A stretch of 64,000 bases of DNA from Acinetobacter chinensis (lineage in GTDB: Bacteria; Pseudomonadota; Gammaproteobacteria; Pseudomonadales; Moraxellaceae): NCBI RefSeq assembly GCF_002165375.2, contig NZ_CP032134.1, positions 1,674,001-1,738,000 of the forward strand, read 5' to 3'. The notes under the pieces were generated by a model. It made no database searches. It was not told the origin of the DNA and worked only from the letters and a program-made list of their open reading frames with translations. Shown piece after piece: positions 60,802-64,000 of the stretch. Both the position numbers and the translations under genes were made by a program. Numbering within the stretch: the stretch's first letter is position 1; the number at the start of each line of letters is the position of its first letter.

Positions 60802-62226
60802 TTAACGCCTTGTAATTTTTTGGAGATGCCCGCAATTATTAGGTTCATCATACGAAGCATAACCATTTAGATATTGGTCCACAATTTTATCTATGTGATT
60901 GACAACATTAAAATCTTTTGTGAAAAAACCGATAGGCATACTTACAGGCAATCTCTCTGAATCACTCACATGGTAACTAATAGCAACGAGTTCATTTTTA
61001 ATGAGTAATATTTCAACATTACCATCACAAAATCCTTCTCGTAAACCATTCAATATATTCGCATAGGGTTTAAAATGATTTAACCACTTTTTAGCAGTAT
61101 TTTTATCATATTGATTCCTGATAGGTAAGAATACTTTTGATAGTGTCCCCTTATTATCCTTAAATGCCTCTTGCAAGGTTTCAAACGCAATCCCTATTTT
61201 TGAGGTCATACCCCAAAATGGATTTGATGGTGCAATCCAAATGATTTTCGTTGAATTATTTTCCTGATTAGATCCTTTCACTCGTTTCGAAATAGTATGG
61301 ATTTCTTTCTCTAATACTTTCCAATTTTCTTGCTGGTAAATTGGACCAACCAATAAATTGTAATTTACCCCATCAAATATCTCACCATTGATACCATCTT
61401 GTACATCAGTTAAATTTGTTATATGTCCCTGCTCGTTTAAGAATTGTGAAGTGTAGCAATCTTCAAGTATTCCCTGAGCTTTTACAATTTCCTTTACATT
61501 GCTGACACGCTTCATTTGATCTATTTGTTCAGCGAGTAGTGAATGCATCTGATCTGAATGACTCAAATCTGAAAATTTATCTAGTAATAAGGGATCACCT
61601 TTATGATCCAATTTAAAATCTACTTTTATCCTTAATGGGCCTTTATAAGTCGGAATTACTGAATTAATCATGTATAAATGAGGTCGATGATTATCCTTGA
61701 GTACTGAATTTGGAAGGAAATTGTTTTCCGCAATCTGAAAAAACTCATCTTGAAATTTTGTTCTCACATGATCAGCTGCGTATGCTTCATGTTCTGGAGG
61801 TGCATTTATTTTTAAACCGCAAGCCCAATTTCTTATCCCGACATTTTTTTCATTTTTGAAAAAACAAAATGTAGCTAACTCAAATCTTATTTTAGCCGTA
61901 CTTTCTTCAATCGAAGTCAAACTCACATCTGATGCAACATCAGTAAACAATTTCTTTGCTGAATCTGTCAAACCCAAACGACCATCAGCATTTAATTTAA
62001 TAAAGTCTTGTTCAATTAAATCATCTATCGCTTCAGTTGCTTCAATCTCAGTTAATCCAAAATACACAGAGATTTGCATTTTAGTCATTGGTGCAATATT
62101 AAGCAGACGGAGTATATATTCTCGAATAAAGGATAAACCTTTCCCTGAAACATAGGAGAAATTCACAATGAATTCTTGTGATGGTATTAAAAAATCAATT
62201 TCATGATACTTCAATTGTGCGTTCAT
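60802..62226 (-). CDS. Winged-helix protein coupled to an SF1 helicase, unknown function
   Basis: A 474-residue protein. Residues about 30-95 look like a winged helix (ILRLLNIAPMTKMQISVYFG, then IEATEAIDDLIEQDFIKLN). The C-terminal half has alternating strands and helices (KIIWIAPSNPFWG; GNVEILLIKNELVAISYHVS). The last part has a strand order that recalls a phospholipase-D fold, but no HxK motif is present, so I do not call it a nuclease. It overlaps the upstream helicase gene by ATGA. A role in defence with that helicase is inferred from coupling and neighbourhood. Confidence 0.55.
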   Translation of the reverse strand: MNAQLKYHEIDFLIPSQEFIVNFSYVSGKGLSFIREYILRLLNIAPMTKMQISVYFGLTEIEATEAIDDLIEQDFIKLNADGRLGLTDSAKKLFTDVASDVSLTSIEESTAKIRFELATFCFFKNEKNVGIRNWACGLKINAPPEHEAYAADHVRTKFQDEFFQIAENNFLPNSVLKDNHRPHLYMINSVIPTYKGPLRIKVDFKLDHKGDPLLLDKFSDLSHSDQMHSLLAEQIDQMKRVSNVKEIVKAQGILEDCYTSQFLNEQGHITNLTDVQDGINGEIFDGVNYNLLVGPIYQQENWKVLEKEIHTISKRVKGSNQENNSTKIIWIAPSNPFWGMTSKIGIAFETLQEAFKDNKGTLSKVFLPIRNQYDKNTAKKWLNHFKPYANILNGLREGFCDGNVEILLIKNELVAISYHVSDSERLPVSMPIGFFTKDFNVVNHIDKIVDQYLNGYASYDEPNNCGHLQKITRR

Positions 62227-64000
62227 ACCATTTCTCCTTTCAAAGTTTTAGAAAAGACAAATCTGTAGCCTTCATCAATTCCTTTTTCTTCCATATGCTT
62301 CACCACTTTTCCAAATGGCAGATCTCTATTCCTTCCAGTCCAAACATTCTTATTACCAACTACAATCAATCTATCCATCGCACGAGACAATGCAACATTA
62401 ATTCGATTTGGCATAATCATGAAGCCAGGAGTATTAGATTTGTCAGAACGTGTGATTGAAACGATGATGATTCGATTTTCTTTGCCTTGATAACTATCCA
62501 CAGTATCAATGTTGACTAGATCTTTGAAACCTTCTGGCCATGCATTCTGATTGAACAATTGCTGTAAATATCGCTTTTGTTCTGCATACATACAAATAAC
62601 ACCTATAGCTGCATCAGTTTTTCTAACGCTGTTAAGATAATTAATCAAAGCTTCATCTTCAGCAATCTGCTTTAAAATAGTCATAATCGCTTTTGCTTCT
62701 TCTTTATTACGAATCTTCCCTCTATTCTGTTTAACTTCTGAATGGAAGGCATCATGCCCCATATCAGATGTATCCACCCATGTTACAGTTGAACGTAATA
62801 CATCAGCAGTTTGCTCATAATGCTGGGAAATAGTTCGTCCCGAAGATTCTAATTTACCTTTATAAAAAATTTCAGAAACTATATTTCCGATAGGCGTTGC
62901 CATTCGGTATTGTGTCCAAAGAGATTCACTAGCTTGTTGGCCATAGCTTGAGTTAAATGCTCTGTCGAAATCACTTTTGAGCAAATTATCTATTTCGTCA
63001 TAATTACCATATGCCAGTGAAATACCTAGTTTTCTCGCGATCACATTTTTTTGCTCAGGAGAATAATTAGGTGGGAGTTGATGGTGATCACCTACCAATA
63101 ACACTCTCTTGCCTGATTGCATTGCTATAGCTAACTCACCCGATTGAGAACGAGCTGCTTCATCAATAATGACCCAGTCATATGTGTTTTCACGGATGTT
63201 CAAATGACCTTGACCAATACCAACACATGTACCAATCACAAGCTGACGAGAACGTGCATAAAATTCATCATAATTTACATAGTCTCCAGAGAGCGTATCA
63301 ATCATCTCTTTAGTGACTTTAGCTAATGCCAGAACACTTCGGGTTTCCTGAATATTCAATCCAAATCTAGTACTTAATGCTTTTATAATGCGATTTTTTA
63401 GTTCAAAATCTATTATGGTATTAGATGAAATTTCTATATTGAACTCATTGACACTTTGGTTGCGAATTGATGCTTCAAGTTCTCGGATTTGAGCAGCTAA
63501 GTCGAAATCAATGGTTTTATTCAGTGTGTTTGAATTTTCAACTTCATTAATATTATTAGAGATCTTTTTCAGACGAATTAAATCATCGATTTGCTTAAAT
63601 AGCTGAAGTTCAAGCTCGACCACTTTGACCATCACTTCGGATTGTAAACCTAATGCTGTAGCCAAAGAAGAAATACGAGTTTTCATCTCTGCTAAAAAGA
63701 GTTCACGTTTTTGGGCGGTGATTGCCTTTGAAAACACATCTTTTAAACCATCTGAAACTGTGTTTTCACGATTACTAAATCGAACAACTTCAAGTGGTGT
63801 TTCCAAACGAGCACAGTGTTTACGAATACGCTCTGCAGCATTATTTACTGCCTCATGTGACTGACTCACCAAAAGAATATTTTTTACATTTTGCTTTTCA
63901 ATCAAATAGTGTACAAATGCTGCAATAAATTCAGTTTTACCTGTGCCTGGTGGACCTTGTAACAATGAAAGTGGACCACTATTGATCAATCTTTGAAAAG
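62223..64000 (-). CDS. Upf1/Dna2-like SF1 helicase, C-terminal part (5' end outside window)
   Basis: At least 588 residues of a superfamily 1B helicase. Walker A is LLQGPPGTGKTEF, motif II is DWVIIDEAARSQSG, motif III is LLVGDHHQLPPNYS, motif V is TVDSYQGKENRIIIVSITRS and motif VI is RINVALSRAMDRL. A long helical insertion lies between motifs I and II (about residues 75-215). The frame continues past the window edge, so the N-terminal domain, which often carries a kinase, nuclease or sensor part in defence helicases, is not seen. It is coupled to the 474-residue gene. Confidence 0.85.
   Translation of the reverse strand, partial: FQRLINSGPLSLLQGPPGTGKTEFIAAFVHYLIEKQNVKNILLVSQSHEAVNNAAERIRKHCARLETPLEVVRFSNRENTVSDGLKDVFSKAITAQKRELFLAEMKTRISSLATALGLQSEVMVKVVELELQLFKQIDDLIRLKKISNNINEVENSNTLNKTIDFDLAAQIRELEASIRNQSVNEFNIEISSNTIIDFELKNRIIKALSTRFGLNIQETRSVLALAKVTKEMIDTLSGDYVNYDEFYARSRQLVIGTCVGIGQGHLNIRENTYDWVIIDEAARSQSGELAIAMQSGKRVLLVGDHHQLPPNYSPEQKNVIARKLGISLAYGNYDEIDNLLKSDFDRAFNSSYGQQASESLWTQYRMATPIGNIVSEIFYKGKLESSGRTISQHYEQTADVLRSTVTWVDTSDMGHDAFHSEVKQNRGKIRNKEEAKAIMTILKQIAEDEALINYLNSVRKTDAAIGVICMYAEQKRYLQQLFNQNAWPEGFKDLVNIDTVDSYQGKENRIIIVSITRSDKSNTPGFMIMPNRINVALSRAMDRLIVVGNKNVWTGRNRDLPFGKVVKHMEEKGIDEGYRFVFSKTLKGEMV

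Noticed and set aside
60802..62226. Phospholipase-D nuclease (Mokosh-type partner)
   Set aside because: The C-terminal fold pattern is suggestive but no HxK motif is present.
1..64000. CRISPR arrays, tRNA and rRNA genes
   Set aside because: No regularly spaced repeats, no tRNA-like cloverleaf with CCA end and no rRNA motifs were seen; the only long repeat is the satellite array.

Overview
The window looks like an Acinetobacter-type (Moraxellaceae) chromosome. The evidence is moderate-to-low GC, the accB-accC-aroQ cluster, a cobalamin-salvage set (cobU, cobT, cobC, cobS) without corrin-ring genes, an MASE1 diguanylate cyclase, a DUF6607/HmuY/TonB haem-uptake group, and a 28-bp chromosomal dif site at 45513-45540. 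The spacer and XerD arm of that site equal those of E. coli dif, which places the window at the replication terminus. The genus call is inference from gene content.

Left of dif (1-41103) is ordinary metabolic chromosome. In order it holds: an MFS transporter tail, an amidase and a diguanylate cyclase; aroQ-accB-accC; a 2H phosphoesterase and the four cobalamin-salvage genes; an LrgA/LrgB pair with a divergent LysR regulator; an alpha/beta hydrolase plus HD-domain pair behind a perfect 32-bp palindrome; and a complete 2-aminoethylphosphonate (AEP) catabolic locus (PhnR regulator, ABC importer, FAD oxidoreductase, PhnW, PhnX). The AEP locus carries two copies of the same 20-bp palindrome, in front of the importer and in front of phnW. 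Then come a large lipase-like lipoprotein; a periplasmic thiol-redox cluster (DsbC/G-like, TlpA-like, DsbD) divergent from a two-component system; a YeeE/YedE pair with a persulfide-dioxygenase-like hydrolase; HmuY, a TonB receptor and DUF6607 around a Fur box; an esterase; and a YncD/PqqU-like TonB receptor.

At the terminus (41162-45540) two apparently identical 2118-bp units lie head to tail and end exactly at dif. Each unit has a bidirectional terminator, a hairpin pair closely resembling the filamentous-phage f1/M13 plus-strand origin, a reverse-strand small repressor, two operator-like direct repeats, a pII/RstA-type replication initiator and a small RstB/pV-like protein. No coat, adsorption or Zot gene is present. 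The layout matches the RS1 satellite of CTX phage (rstR-rstA-rstB at dif). A diverged 111-bp fragment of a third copy lies on the left.

Right of dif (45541-64000) the DNA is visibly more AT-rich and is an accessory island. It opens with three consecutive tyrosine recombinases plus a small coiled-coil protein, a recombinase-trio layout like Tn554/RIT/SE-type elements. The third recombinase is cut between its catalytic boxes by a 1282-bp IS3-family element with a 4-bp target duplication. Next come a decayed patch (frameshifted XRE regulator, IS3 transposase scrap, orphan PaaA2-like antitoxin), a hypothetical gene, a HEPN-domain protein, a complete Gabija system (gajA-gajB), and a helicase operon (Upf1/Dna2-like SF1 helicase plus a 474-aa winged-helix protein) that runs off the right edge.
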